Notes: generated by a model from the sequence alone, not told the origin. 38,489 nucleotides of DNA from Hymenobacter sp. (GCA_025353905.1 JANXNW010000314.1:1-38489), one strand, 5' to 3'; shown: positions 1 to 9,475, numbered from the stretch's first letter. Program-made: numbers and translations.

Positions 1-18
1 GCGGAGCAAAGGCTCCGC
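1..18 (-). terminator. Hairpin just past the lipoprotein stop codon
   Basis: A perfect 7-bp stem GCGGAGC/GCTCCGC with a four-base loop begins one base beyond the stop of the leftward lipoprotein gene. It fits an intrinsic terminator, but the window ends before any following T-run can be seen. Confidence 0.45.
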
Positions 19-19
19 C

Positions 20-955
20 CTACTTGCTCAGCAATGCACTGGTCTTGAGAGAAAACGTTTGAAATGTAGGCTGCATGTTGCGCATGCCACCGCCGCCACG
101 CATACCGCGGCCGCCCATTCCGCCGCCCATACCGCCCATCCCGCTCATGCCGTTGCCGCCGCTGCCCACCACGCTCATGTCGGATTGGTCGGTGCCGGAC
201 TGGCCAGTGGGCAGCTTGGGTTTTTGGCCGGCCAGCCACACGCCAGCCACCACGGGCCGCCCGTCGGCCAGGTTCGGCACCCGCCGGTAAATCAGCCGGA
301 GCGGCACGGCCAGCTCGTAAATCAGGTTGTTGCGCGCATCGAGACCCAGCGCGGCCTTGATGCCGAGTGGGGCTTGCGAGTCGGTGAGCACCGGCTCCTT
401 GCTGCCCCGGAAGTTGAGCAGCTCCATCTCGCCGCCGCTTTGCACCAGAATCTGGCGCAGGCGGGCCAGGTGCTCCTGCTGCCGCTCGGCCGCCGACGGC
501 CCCATCGCGCCGGCCGGCCGTTGCGCGCCGCTGCTTTTAAGCGTGTTCAGGTCGATGGCCAGTGGAAAGCGGATACCCAATTGCTGCTGGTTGCGGCCCG
601 TCGAATCGAGCCAGACGACCATGCCCAGGTAAGCCAGCTTGGCCTGGGTAGACGCGTCGTTGGCCCGCAGCCGCACGTAGAGCGTCCGCGCGTCATTCAG
701 CACCTGGTACTGCAAATGGCTGGTCGCATCGTAGGCGAGCGAGTCGGTCCACTCCGTAGCTTGTCCGTCGATAGTGGGCGGTGCGGCCACAAAGCGGCTG
801 GTAGTGCGCGTGGCGGCGGGCGCCGCCGATGACGCTTTGGCCGGCGCGGCTTTCGGGGTGGCTGTGGTAGTAGTCGCGTCGGTGGCGGCTTTGGGGGCGG
901 CGCAGCCACCGAGTAGCGCGGCTAGCGCCAGCCAACTCATATTCGATATACGCAT
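20..955 (-). CDS. Lipoprotein with CBM9/DOMON-like domain and Gly/Met-rich tail
   Basis: The 311-residue product starts with a short hydrophobic segment and a lipobox (LLGGC, Cys18), so it should be lipid-anchored. Residues 25-50 are an Ala/Thr/Lys/Pro-rich linker. Residues about 53-230 (PTIDGQATEW, then NDARTLYVRLRA and GMVVWLDSTG) resemble the family 9 carbohydrate-binding/DOMON-like fold found in many Bacteroidota surface proteins. The last 50 residues form a low-complexity tail of repeated GGM and GMGG units. No catalytic motif is visible. It stands alone, with a hairpin after its stop, and is not obviously part of the mannan locus downstream. The fold assignment comes from pattern only, and the ligand is unknown. 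Confidence 0.7.
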   Translation of the reverse strand: MRISNMSWLALAALLGGCAAPKAATDATTTTATPKAAPAKASSAAPAATRTTSRFVAAPPTIDGQATEWTDSLAYDATSHLQYQVLNDARTLYVRLRANDASTQAKLAYLGMVVWLDSTGRNQQQLGIRFPLAIDLNTLKSSGAQRPAGAMGPSAAERQQEHLARLRQILVQSGGEMELLNFRGSKEPVLTDSQAPLGIKAALGLDARNNLIYELAVPLRLIYRRVPNLADGRPVVAGVWLAGQKPKLPTGQSGTDQSDMSVVGSGGNGMSGMGGMGGGMGGRGMRGGGGMRNMQPTFQTFSLKTSALLSK

Positions 956-1037
956 GAGAAAATGCAGAAAAGCAGGAGCCGCAAAGCTACGCTGACTGCT
1001 GAGAGTCGGGCAGGGCCCATCCCGCGCCCCGCGGCCT

Positions 1038-1235
1038 TCACCGGTTCGGAAACGCCCGAAAACGAGGGTGGGTGAGCAGCTTGTACAGCAGGCCCAGCAC
1101 CCCGGTTGCCTGGCAGCTCATGCCCGTGAGCAGAAGCAGGTCAGCCCCCGCCCAGTGTTCTATCTTGAACAGCGCGCCCGGCAGGGTCAGGCACCCACCG
1201 ACAAACAGCGCGACAAGAGCGTACTTGATTTTCAT
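1038..1235 (-). CDS. Small GldL-like two-helix membrane protein
   Basis: The start at 1235 gives a 65-residue protein. The frame is open further upstream, but that extension is Ser/Pro-rich with no membrane or domain character. The product has two hydrophobic segments (residues 5-23 and about 32-53) joined by ALFKIEHWAGADLLLL. That joint matches the GALFKI.HWPGA signature at the N terminus of the gliding/T9SS motor protein GldL. It lacks GldL's long cytoplasmic coiled coil, so it is a stand-alone relative and not the motor subunit. Such small proteins are common in Bacteroidota and have no assigned function. It sits between unrelated genes with no clear operon partner. Confidence 0.6.
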   Translation of the reverse strand: MKIKYALVALFVGGCLTLPGALFKIEHWAGADLLLLTGMSCQATGVLGLLYKLLTHPRFRAFPNR

Positions 1236-1575
1236 GGAGCTGTTTGGTGGGCTGTTGGGGGCAAACTTGGGGGCATCTCGCAAAAGCTTCGCTTCTGAGG
1301 CTGAAACGGAGCTTTTCTGTATACCAACTCGCCGAATTCCCGAACTTTTGGGAGCAGGATTTACAAGCTGCACGAGCCTTGGTTGTGGAATCAGCTCCGA
1401 AAGATTGAGGTATTCGGGTAAAAGTGGACGCGGGCGAAGCAACTTTCCCCCTGTCGGGGAAGAAGTCGGTTCAGTTCGTCTTTACCCGACCACCCCAGTA
1501 CGCGGAAGTGCTTAAAACTAAGGCTACTTGAGCTAGGGCGACAAGTGTAAGCACATAATGGCGCTGAAAAAGGAT
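1236..1575. other. Intergenic, no gene recognised
   Basis: These 340 bases separate the start of the small GldL-like gene from the stop of the first GH3 gene. Open frames here are short and have the composition of shadows. I see no tRNA, strong hairpin or clear -7 element. Confidence 0.5.
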
Positions 1576-3852
1576 TTACAGCGTCACCCCGCCCTTCAGC
1601 CGGATATCCCGCGAAGAGCTGCCCACGAGCACCTCGAATTTGCCGGGTTCCAGCACCCATTTTTTCTTTGCTTCGTCGTAGTACTGAAACGCGCCGGCAT
1701 CCAGCATCAGGGTCACGATTTTCGACTCGCCGGGCTTCAAAAACACCTTCTCGAAGCCTTTCAGCTCCTTTTCGGGGCGCTTCACGCTCGCCTTCTCGTC
1801 CTTCACGTATACCTGCACCACTTCGGCCCCGGCCACTTTGCCGGTGTTGGTCACGGTGAGCTTCACGGTGGCGCTTTGGTGGCCGGGGGCCACGGCCAAG
1901 GCACTATACTGGAAGGTGGTGTAGCTCAGACCGTGGCCGAAGGCGTACTGCGGGGCCACGCCGTAGGTGTCGTAGTAGCGGTAGCCCACCCAGATGTCGT
2001 CCTTGTAGGTCTGTTTCAGCGGCTCGCCGGGGGTGCTGGGGTACTCGCCCAGCTTCATGGCGGGGGCATCTTCGAGCTTCATGGGGAAGGTGAAGGGCAG
2101 CTTGCCCGACGGGTTCACGTCGCCGAACAGGATGCGGGCCAGGGCGTTGCCGCCTTCCATGCCGGGGTACCAGGCCTCCACGATACCGCGGGCCTGGCCG
2201 GCCCAGGCCGCCACCTCAATCGGCCCGCCGCCGAGCAGCACCACCACCGTGTTGGGGTTGGCAGCCAGCACGGCCTGCACCAGCGCGTCCTGGCCGAAGG
2301 GCATCTTGAGGTCGGGCTTGTCGGTGTTTTCGGCATCGTAGGCGTTGTCGCCCCACACCTTGTAGTCGTAGCCGTGGAAGCTGCCGCCCACGTAAATCAC
2401 CACGTCGGCGGCTTTGGCGGCGGCCACGGCCTCAGTCACCAGCCTGGGGTCGGCGGGCTGGTCGCGGGCCACCACGTAGCCGGGGCTGAAGGTGACGGTG
2501 GCCGCGCTGCCCAGCGCGCGCTCGATGCCCTGCAAGGCCGTGACCTCGTACTTGGCCTTGAGCTGGGCACTGCCGCCGCCGCCGGCGTTCAGGCGGGTGG
2601 CGTTGGCCCCGATGACGGCCACCGTCTTCACCGTCTTTTTCAGGGGCAGAAACCCATCGTTTTTCAGCAGCACGATGCCTTCCTCGGCCACTTTCAGGGC
2701 CGTGGCCTGGTGCGCCTTGGTGTTGAAGGAACCCGGCTGGCGCTTGGTGCCGCCCAGCACATGGGTGGTAAACATCACGCGCAGGATGCGCCGCACCTTG
2801 TCATCGACCAAGGGCGCGAGCGTGGGGTCCTTGCGTACGGCGGCCAGGGCTGCGTCGGCGAGGTAGAAGCGGTCGAACACGTTCTCGAAGGTGACGGGGG
2901 TGCTCGCCACGGCGCTCTGGTCCACGCTGCTGTTGTTGTTGAGCAGCAACAGGTCGGTGCCCATCTCCAGGTCGGTGCCGTTGCGCAGCGCGTCCAGGGT
3001 GTTGTGGCTCGAACCCCAGTCGCTCATCACCAAGCCCTTGTAGCCCCATTCGCCCTTCAGAATGGTGTTCATCAGGTAGGCATTCTCGGTGGCAAACTGG
3101 CCCCGGAGCTTGTTGTAGGAACCCATCAGCGCGTACACGCCGCCCTGCTGCACGGCCGCCTGGAAGCCCGGCAAATAGATTTCGCGCAGCGCCCGCTCGC
3201 TCACGCTCACGTCGATGCCGACCCGGTTCGTTTCCTGGTTGTTGAGGGCGTAGTGCTTCACGCAGGCCCCCACGCCCTGGGCCTGCACGCCCCGGATGTA
3301 GCCGACCACCATGCGCGAGATGAGGAACGGGTCCTCGCTCATGTACTCGAAGTTGCGCCCGTTGAGCGGGGCGCGCACGATGTTAATGCCGGGCCCCAGG
3401 ATAATGTCCTTGCCCCGGAAGTTGGCTTCCTGGCCCAGCACGGTGCCGTAGGCGTAGCCCAGGGCGGGGTTCCAGGTGGCGGCCAGGGCGTTGTTGGTGG
3501 GCAGGTAGGTGCTGGCATCGTCGGCATCCTTTACGCCTTTCCAGTCGCGGCCCTGCTCGGGGCGCACGCCGTGCGGGCCATCGGAAGTCATCAGCTCGGG
3601 CAAGCCCAGGCGGGCAATGCCGCCCGAGCCAAAGGCCGAATTGGCGTGAATCATCTTGATTTTCTCCTCCAGCGTCAGCTGCTTGAGCAGGGCCTCAATT
3701 CTGGCATCGTTCACCGTGAGGGCCGTCTGTTGGTTGGCCCCCGCGGCCGGGGCAGGCCGGAGCTGAGGCTGAGCCGCCGCCGACCCCACCGCTGCGAACG
3801 TGTAGTAAGCAGCACCTAGGAAAGCCGGAAAGCGGGCGAGTTTGCGGAACAT
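1576..3852 (-). CDS. GH3 beta-glucosidase (BglX-like), secreted
   Basis: The start at 3852 gives 758 residues with a signal peptide ending ...VGSAAAQ. Upstream in-frame starts would bury that signal behind 46 residues. The order is the GH3 N-terminal barrel (MTSDGPHGVRPE substrate loop, KHYALNNQETNR), the nucleophile Asp278 in GLVMSDWG, the alpha/beta sandwich domain (KTVAVIGANATRLNAGGGGS) and a C-terminal fibronectin-III-like domain (KPGESKIVTLML). This is the usual full-length layout for bacterial beta-glucosidases. It should remove terminal beta-linked sugars from oligosaccharides in the periplasm. In this mannan locus the likely role is removing glucose from glucomannan fragments, but specificity cannot be read from sequence. 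It follows another GH3 gene on the same strand, separated by a large heptamer hairpin. Confidence 0.88.
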   Translation of the reverse strand: MFRKLARFPAFLGAAYYTFAAVGSAAAQPQLRPAPAAGANQQTALTVNDARIEALLKQLTLEEKIKMIHANSAFGSGGIARLGLPELMTSDGPHGVRPEQGRDWKGVKDADDASTYLPTNNALAATWNPALGYAYGTVLGQEANFRGKDIILGPGINIVRAPLNGRNFEYMSEDPFLISRMVVGYIRGVQAQGVGACVKHYALNNQETNRVGIDVSVSERALREIYLPGFQAAVQQGGVYALMGSYNKLRGQFATENAYLMNTILKGEWGYKGLVMSDWGSSHNTLDALRNGTDLEMGTDLLLLNNNSSVDQSAVASTPVTFENVFDRFYLADAALAAVRKDPTLAPLVDDKVRRILRVMFTTHVLGGTKRQPGSFNTKAHQATALKVAEEGIVLLKNDGFLPLKKTVKTVAVIGANATRLNAGGGGSAQLKAKYEVTALQGIERALGSAATVTFSPGYVVARDQPADPRLVTEAVAAAKAADVVIYVGGSFHGYDYKVWGDNAYDAENTDKPDLKMPFGQDALVQAVLAANPNTVVVLLGGGPIEVAAWAGQARGIVEAWYPGMEGGNALARILFGDVNPSGKLPFTFPMKLEDAPAMKLGEYPSTPGEPLKQTYKDDIWVGYRYYDTYGVAPQYAFGHGLSYTTFQYSALAVAPGHQSATVKLTVTNTGKVAGAEVVQVYVKDEKASVKRPEKELKGFEKVFLKPGESKIVTLMLDAGAFQYYDEAKKKWVLEPGKFEVLVGSSSRDIRLKGGVTL

Positions 3853-4021
3853 AAGCAGGATGAAAAAGTGGAAAACAGAGTGGAAATATCTCAAAAACGC
3901 CGGGAAGAACCAGCAGCGCCCGGAGCTGAGGTCGAGCAGCGAGGCTTTGGTGGAAAAGCTACCGATGTCGTAGCTAAGCAGGTATCGCATGGTCTAATCG
4001 GAGGGGGAAAGACCGTTGTTG

Positions 4022-4169
4022 AGTTGTTAGTTGTTAGTTGTTAGTTGTTAGTTGTTAGTTGTTAGTTGTCAGTTGTCAGTTGTTCGTTACTAGTCTTTTG
4101 CAACATATTGACTGACAACTGACAACTGACAACTGACAACTGACAACTGACAACGGATAACTGACAACT
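4022..4169. repeat. Heptamer tandem repeats forming a long inverted repeat
   Basis: The left half (4022-4086) is a run of AGTTGTT units drifting to AGTTGTC. The right half (4111-4169) is a run of ACTGACA units, the reverse complement of the TGTCAGT phase, with one interruption at 4156-4160. A 24-base spacer lies between them (4087-4110). The RNA could fold into a stem of more than 40 bp in several registers, because the unit is periodic. It begins three bases past the stop of the upstream GH3 gene and ends about 170 bases before the start of the next. It could act as a transcript-end stabiliser, a partial terminator or a REP-like element. Confidence 0.85.
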
Positions 4170-4172
4170 CGT

Positions 4173-6395
4173 TTACTTCACCGTGAGCACGGCCGAGGCG
4201 GCGGGGCTGGCCCCCAGCGCCAGGCTGCGGGCGCTGGGCAGCGAGTCGGCCACCCACACCTTCACCGGGCCGGTTGGCTGCACGAGCTGGCCCTGGGCAT
4301 TGACTAAAGCCCGCTCGTCGGGCGTGAGCGTAAACCGGACGGTGGTGCTGCCGCCGGGGGCCAGCTTCACCCGCCGGAAGCCTTTGAGGGCGTAAAGTGG
4401 GATTTGCGCGCCCTTCACCGGCGGGTGCGTGAGGTAGAGCTGCACGACTTCTTCCCCTTCCACGACCCCGGTGTTGGTGACGGTAGCCGAAACCTCGACC
4501 GGCTTTCCCCGGCCGATTTTGGCGGCGGAGAGCTTCACGCCCGAGTAGGCAAACTTGGCGTAGCTCAGCCCGAAGCCGAACGGATACTGGGGTTCGGCGG
4601 CCAGGTAGCGGTAGGTGCGGCCCGCCATGGCGTAGTTCTCGTAGGCGGGCAGCTGGTCCAGGGACCGGGGAAAGGTCACGGGCAGTTTGCCCGAGGGCGA
4701 GACTTTGCCGAAGATGAGGTCGGCGGCGGCGTTGCCGCCTTCCTCGCCGGGGTACCAGGCCAACAGCACGGCATCGCTCAGCTCGTGCACTTCGGCCAGG
4801 TTCATCGGGCTGCCGCCGGTCACGACGGTGATAATGGGCGTTTTGCTGCCCTGGCGCAGCTTTTTGAGGAAGTCGATTTGGTTCTGGGGCAGGTTGTAGT
4901 CGAGGCGGTCGCCGGCGTGGGCCGAGGCGATGGACTCGCCCTCCTCGCCTTCCAGCAGCCCCGTAATGCCCAGCACCACCACAATGGCATCGGCCGCCTG
5001 GGCATCGCCGGTGGTCCAGTCGCTGGGACTCACGTTAGGCCGGTCGAGCAAAATGCCCTGCTTGTACTCCAGCTGGCTGCCCGGCTGCACGCCGGCCACC
5101 AGCCCTTCCAGAAAGGTCACCAACTGGCTGTTCACGCCGTAGTAGTTGCCCAGCAGGGCTTCCAGGCTGGTGGCGTTGGGGCCGGTGACGTAGTACTTGC
5201 CCAGGTTGGAGCGCAACGGCAAAGCCCCGTTGTTCTTCAGCAGCACCATTGACTTGCGGGCCACTTCCCGGGCCAAAGCCCGGTGGGCGGCGCTGTTGAT
5301 GACGGCTGGCGTGAGCTGGTCGTAGGGCGTTGCGCCGGGGCCGTCGAACAGCCCCAGCCGGAAGCGGGTGCGTAGCAGCACAGCCAGCGCGCTGTCCACC
5401 TGCACCTCCTTCAGCAGGCCCTTCTGCACTGCTTCGGGCAGCAGGGCGTAGGTGTCGCCGCAGTTCAGGCTCACGCCGCGCTGCAAGGCGATGGCGGCGG
5501 CTTCGAGCCTGGTTTTCACCAGCTTGTAGCCCTGGTAGAAATCTTCCAGGGCCCCGCAGTCGCTTACTACGTGGCCCCGGAAGCCCCATTCCCGGCGCAG
5601 CACGTCCTGCAACAAAAAGGTATTGCCGCAGCACGGCTCGCCGCCCACGCTGCTGTAGGCGCACATCACGGCTTCCACCTTGCCCTGCTGCACCAGGGCC
5701 TGAAATGCCGGCAGGTAGGTTTCGCGCAAGTCCTGGGGCGAAGGGTCGGCGTTGAAGGCGTGGCGCAGCTTTTCGGGGCCGCTGTGCACGGCGTAGTGCT
5801 TGGCGCAGGCCGCTACTTTGAGGTGGCGCGGGTCGTCGCCCTGCAAGCCCCGCACGAAGGCCACGCCCAGGCGGCTAGTCAGGGTGGGGTCTTCGCCGTA
5901 CGTTTCCTGGCCCCGGCCCCAGCGCGGGTCGCGGAAAATGTTGATGTTGGGGGTCCAGAACGTGAGGCCGCCGTATTTGACGTGGTGGTTTTGGGCCACA
6001 GCGGCGTTGTACATGGCCCGCGCCTCGTCCGAAATGGCGGTGGCCTCGCGCCGGGCCAGGTCGTCGTCGAAAGTGGCCGCCAGCCCAATAGCTTGCGGAA
6101 ATACCGTGGCCGGCCCCGAGCGGGCCACGCCGTGCAGCGCCTCGTTCCACCAGCTGTAGGCCGGGATGCCCAGGCGCGGAATGGCCGGGTTCTGGTCGAG
6201 CAGCTGCTGGGCTTTTTCTTCCAGCGAGAGCCGCGCAATCAGGTCATTGACGCGGGCCGTGAGCGGCCGGGCCGGGTCCCGGAAAACGGGCGTGGTCGCG
6301 GGCGTGGTCTGGGCGTGGGCCGTAGGTAGCGCAAGGGAAGCGACCAGCAGCGCCGCGCCGAAGCGGGCGGCAGTCCGACGGAAAATCAGGGGCAT
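4173..6395 (-). CDS. GH3 beta-xylosidase/beta-glucosidase-type enzyme, secreted
   Basis: The product has 740 residues with a signal peptide ending ...PTAHAQ (about residue 29). Residues 78-90 carry YSWWNEALHGVAR, typical of the GH3 branch that includes bacterial and plant beta-xylosidases. AKHYAVHSGPE and the nucleophile Asp279 in VVSDCGAL follow. The alpha/beta sandwich domain and a fibronectin-III-like C terminus (VEGEEVVQLYLTHP) complete the fold, and no PA14 insert is seen. It should act exolytically on short beta-linked oligosaccharides in the periplasm or at the surface. The xylosidase label rests on subfamily resemblance. In a mannan locus, beta-glucosidase or beta-mannosidase activity is also possible. 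It is the first gene of a leftward GH3 pair divergent from the secreted GH26. Confidence 0.85.
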   Translation of the reverse strand: MPLIFRRTAARFGAALLVASLALPTAHAQTTPATTPVFRDPARPLTARVNDLIARLSLEEKAQQLLDQNPAIPRLGIPAYSWWNEALHGVARSGPATVFPQAIGLAATFDDDLARREATAISDEARAMYNAAVAQNHHVKYGGLTFWTPNINIFRDPRWGRGQETYGEDPTLTSRLGVAFVRGLQGDDPRHLKVAACAKHYAVHSGPEKLRHAFNADPSPQDLRETYLPAFQALVQQGKVEAVMCAYSSVGGEPCCGNTFLLQDVLRREWGFRGHVVSDCGALEDFYQGYKLVKTRLEAAAIALQRGVSLNCGDTYALLPEAVQKGLLKEVQVDSALAVLLRTRFRLGLFDGPGATPYDQLTPAVINSAAHRALAREVARKSMVLLKNNGALPLRSNLGKYYVTGPNATSLEALLGNYYGVNSQLVTFLEGLVAGVQPGSQLEYKQGILLDRPNVSPSDWTTGDAQAADAIVVVLGITGLLEGEEGESIASAHAGDRLDYNLPQNQIDFLKKLRQGSKTPIITVVTGGSPMNLAEVHELSDAVLLAWYPGEEGGNAAADLIFGKVSPSGKLPVTFPRSLDQLPAYENYAMAGRTYRYLAAEPQYPFGFGLSYAKFAYSGVKLSAAKIGRGKPVEVSATVTNTGVVEGEEVVQLYLTHPPVKGAQIPLYALKGFRRVKLAPGGSTTVRFTLTPDERALVNAQGQLVQPTGPVKVWVADSLPSARSLALGASPAASAVLTVK

Positions 6396-7204
6396 GGGTG
6401 AGAAAAGGAAGCAGTTTGACTCAATTGATTTCAGCCGGGCAAAGAGGCGGGTAGTCGGAATAATTCAATTTCACTCCGAGTCATTCCCTCGCGCCTCGCC
6501 AGGAACTGTTAGGTCAGCGCGTCGGATAATTGAAAAAAATACGCCTGCCTGCGAAAAATAAGAATCGAAAGTTTTAACGAGCAAACAGGGCTGCAATCGG
6601 GTGGAAACGCTGATTATGCATCGGAATTATGGCTGATGATACCTGCCATCCCGAAGACTATCCCGAAGCAGCCCGAAAAATATTTGCGTAAACTCAAAAG
6701 TAGCTCGCGTTTGATTTCGGCCTTGCCGGCCTTGCCTTCGTTCACTTTATGAAATTTGTTGGTTAGCGAAGTGTAAGGCCGCGTTATCCGGTGCGAATCA
6801 GTGGCCCTTATCAGCCCCTATCAGCTACTGCCAAATGCGGGTCGGGCAGCTTGCTAACGAACGTGCGTTTTATTGCGCTACGCGACTGCCGACAAGGTTT
6901 TACGGCCAAACTACCTCTTGTTTGCGATTAAAAATCGGGTCGCGTCTTGCGGCAATCTGGCCCCATTTTAGCCCCGGCGCGAGCCTGGGGCCGGGGCCAG
7001 CGACGGGCCAGCCTGAGGCGCTTCTGGCAGGCGGAAGCGCCCTATTACCGCAAAGCTTTTGGCAAGTAAACGCTAAATTAGTATTACTCACAAGGATTTG
7101 ATTAGCATACTTTTACACAGTAATATCGGTGTCTTGGGGCAGTCGGGCTTTTCCCCAATAACTTCTTGTTGCCTAGTAGCTTACTACAAATTTTGCCGTT
7201 CGTC
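6396..7204. promoter_or_regulatory. 809-base divergent control region of the GH3 pair and the secreted GH26
   Basis: This is AT-richer than the flanking genes and holds no convincing ORF. A perfect Bacteroidota -7 match, TACTTTTG, lies on the minus strand (6702 down to 6695) facing the GH3 genes, with no good -33 partner. On the plus strand TACTTTTA (7108-7115) is a one-mismatch match about 90 bases before the GH26 start. The two are candidates only. The length suggests additional regulatory sites, none of which I can name. Confidence 0.4.
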
Positions 7205-9352
7205 ATGCGAGTAAATACAGTACATAGGCCGATTGTGCGATTGGTTCGGGCGGTCGTCGTGGCCGGGGCCGTGCTGGCCACTGCCGCCGCGCACGCGCAA
7301 ACCCCGACCGTTATTCGCCTGGAGGCTGAAAACGCCATTTTGCGCGGCCCGGGCCTGCTCACGGCCACGCCCGGCTATTCGGGCACCGGCTACGTGGGCG
7401 AGTTCGATACGAACACCGACAGCGTGATTTTCCGGTTTCCGACGCTGGCCAGCCGCTACCGCCTGACGGTGCGCTACACTTCGCCCAACGGCAACAAAAC
7501 CACCAGCTTGGCCGTGAACGGCACCAGCGCCGATAAAACCCTGACCAACACCGGGGCCGCGTTCGGCTCGCTCGCGGCGGGCACCTACAGCTTGCCCGCC
7601 GGCACGAGCACGGTGGCCATTGCCGCCGGGCAGGGCTATTTCGGCATCGACTACATCGAGCTGACCCCGGTGGCGACCCAGCTGGTGACGCTGGTGAACG
7701 GCCGGGCCGAGGCCGAGGACGGCTTGCTGAATGGGGTGAGCGTAGCCACCACGCCCACCGGCTTTTCGGGCACGGGCTTCGTCACGGGCTTCGACAACTC
7801 CGATGCCAAGAACGTGGATTTGTCGTTCAACCTCGCCACCGCCCAGCTTTACCAGATTACGATTGGCTACACGTCGCCCTACGGGCTGAAAATCGCCAAC
7901 GTCACCATCAACGGCGACCGCTCGACCGCCACGTTTGCCGGCACTACCGCGGCGCTCAATTTCAGCACCAGCAGCGTCGGCACCGTGTTTCTGCCCCAGG
8001 GCTTCAACAACATCGTCATCGGCGGCAACTACGGCTACTACGGCATCGACTACGTGCAGCTCACGCCCACCACCGCGCCGCTGCCCGTAAAGCCGCCCAA
8101 GCACCTGAATGATGCGCTGGCCATTGCCCCGGCCCGGGGATTGATTTCTTACCTGACCGATTTGTACGGCACCAAGGTGCTGTCGGGCCAAGCCGACGAC
8201 CAGTACGGCCGCAGCGGCTCGGAGGTGAGCTACGTGCGGACTACCACGGGCAAGGAGCCGGCCATCGCGGCCATGGATTTGTTCGACTATTCGGCCTCGC
8301 CGGTGGCCCAGTACGGCCCGCCCAACGGCACCACCGAGCGCTACCTGGCCTGGGCCAGCAGCGGCAACGGCCGGGGCATCACCAGCCTGCTTTGGCACTG
8401 GCGCGCCCCCACCGATTTGGTGCGCCCCAACGACCCCAGCGGGGCTTTTTACACCGTTAATACGACGTTCAACATCGCGGCCGTGCTGGCCGACACCACC
8501 GGCACCCGCTACCAGCTGCTGCTGGCCGACATCGACCTGATTGCCGTGCAGCTGCGCAAGTTTCAGACGGCGGGCGTGCCCGTACTCTGGCGGCCACTGC
8601 ACGAGTCGCCGGGCAATTTTTTCTGGTGGAATGCCCAGGGGCCGACCGCCTTCAAGTCGCTGTGGCGCTTGCTCTACCGCCGCCTCACCTACTACAACCA
8701 GCTGCACAACCTGATTTGGGTGTACTGCGCCAACGGCAGCCCCGATGCCGCCTGGTACCCCGGCGACGGCGTAGTGGACATCGCCAGCACCGACATCTAC
8801 CAGCCGCCCACCTCGAACATGAGCGGCATCTGGACCGAGATGCAGGCCCAGTTTGCCCCCCGCCGGCTGGTGGCCCTCTCCGAAACCGGTAACCCGCCCG
8901 ACCCCGACAAAATCCGGGCCTACGCCACCTGGTGGTCGTGGTTTGCCAGCTGGTCAGGCTCGTACGTGCGCAGCCAGCCGGTGGCTTTCCTCACGCGGGT
9001 TTACAACGACCAGGACATCATCACCAAGGACGAGCTGCCCAACTGGGCCACTATGGCGGCGCTGAGCACCCGCTCGGGCGCAGCCGCGGCGGCCGCTGGC
9101 CTGAGCGTGTATCCCAACCCGGCCACCGACTACGCTCTGAACGTGCAGCTGCGGGCCTCGGTCGCCGAAGAAGCGCAAGTCGAGCTTTTCAATGCGCTGG
9201 GCCAGCGCGTGACCAGCCTGCGGGCGCGCCTGGTGCGGGGCGAGAACCAGTTTGAGGTGCCCGTTGCCGGCATGGCACCGGGCGTGTACCAGCTGGTAGT
9301 GCGCCGGGCCGGCCAGCCGGCCCTGAGTCAGCGGGTGCTGGTGGGGCAATAG
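7205..9352 (+). CDS. T9SS-secreted GH26 beta-mannanase with two N-terminal CBMs
   Basis: The start at 7205 gives 715 residues with a signal peptide ending AAAHAQ (residue 32). An upstream in-frame start would add 13 residues ahead of it. Residues about 37-147 and 166-280 are two beta-sandwich modules of the CBM6/CBM35 type, each opening with an EAE/EAEN motif and closing with YGIDYIELTP or YGIDYVQLTP. Residues about 301-615 are GH26, with the acid/base Glu467 in WRPLHESPG and the nucleophile Glu560 in ALSETGN. Residues 632-715 are a T9SS sorting domain (LSVYPNPATD ... GVYQLVVRR). It should cut beta-1,4-mannan outside the cell and be surface-attached or released. The next gene has the same CBM and sorting layout without an enzyme. 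Confidence 0.9.
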   Translation: MRVNTVHRPIVRLVRAVVVAGAVLATAAAHAQTPTVIRLEAENAILRGPGLLTATPGYSGTGYVGEFDTNTDSVIFRFPTLASRYRLTVRYTSPNGNKTTSLAVNGTSADKTLTNTGAAFGSLAAGTYSLPAGTSTVAIAAGQGYFGIDYIELTPVATQLVTLVNGRAEAEDGLLNGVSVATTPTGFSGTGFVTGFDNSDAKNVDLSFNLATAQLYQITIGYTSPYGLKIANVTINGDRSTATFAGTTAALNFSTSSVGTVFLPQGFNNIVIGGNYGYYGIDYVQLTPTTAPLPVKPPKHLNDALAIAPARGLISYLTDLYGTKVLSGQADDQYGRSGSEVSYVRTTTGKEPAIAAMDLFDYSASPVAQYGPPNGTTERYLAWASSGNGRGITSLLWHWRAPTDLVRPNDPSGAFYTVNTTFNIAAVLADTTGTRYQLLLADIDLIAVQLRKFQTAGVPVLWRPLHESPGNFFWWNAQGPTAFKSLWRLLYRRLTYYNQLHNLIWVYCANGSPDAAWYPGDGVVDIASTDIYQPPTSNMSGIWTEMQAQFAPRRLVALSETGNPPDPDKIRAYATWWSWFASWSGSYVRSQPVAFLTRVYNDQDIITKDELPNWATMAALSTRSGAAAAAAGLSVYPNPATDYALNVQLRASVAEEAQVELFNALGQRVTSLRARLVRGENQFEVPVAGMAPGVYQLVVRRAGQPALSQRVLVGQ

Positions 9353-9446
9353 TAGCCGGCCCGCAGCCGCCAGCGCCACCAGCTGGCGGCCGGGCTAAAG
9401 TGCGTTAAGAGGTATTCAAAGTCAAGAAAAAGCCTTAATCCTACTA

Positions 9447-9475
9447 TTTCCCGCAGGCGAACGCGGCTATTTTTG
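9447..9475 (+). promoter_or_regulatory. Candidate Bacteroidota promoter for the CBM protein gene
   Basis: TATTTTTG at 9468-9475 is an exact match to the TAnnTTTG -7 consensus. A weak -33 candidate, TTTC, lies at 9447-9450, 17 bases upstream. It would give a leader of about 110 bases before the ATG at 9593, so the CBM gene could be expressed separately from the GH26 gene. Confidence 0.4.

Noticed and set aside
1558..3819. Long plus-strand open frame opposite the first GH3 gene (His/Val/Gly-rich)
   Set aside because: It is the antisense shadow of a GC-rich coding gene. It has no domain motifs, while the minus strand has complete GH3 motifs.
4022..4169. CRISPR array
   Set aside because: The units are contiguous heptamers with no spacers, and no cas genes lie nearby.
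6835..7101. 88-codon open frame in the divergent control region
   Set aside because: There are no motifs, signal peptide or start context. The surrounding DNA looks regulatory.
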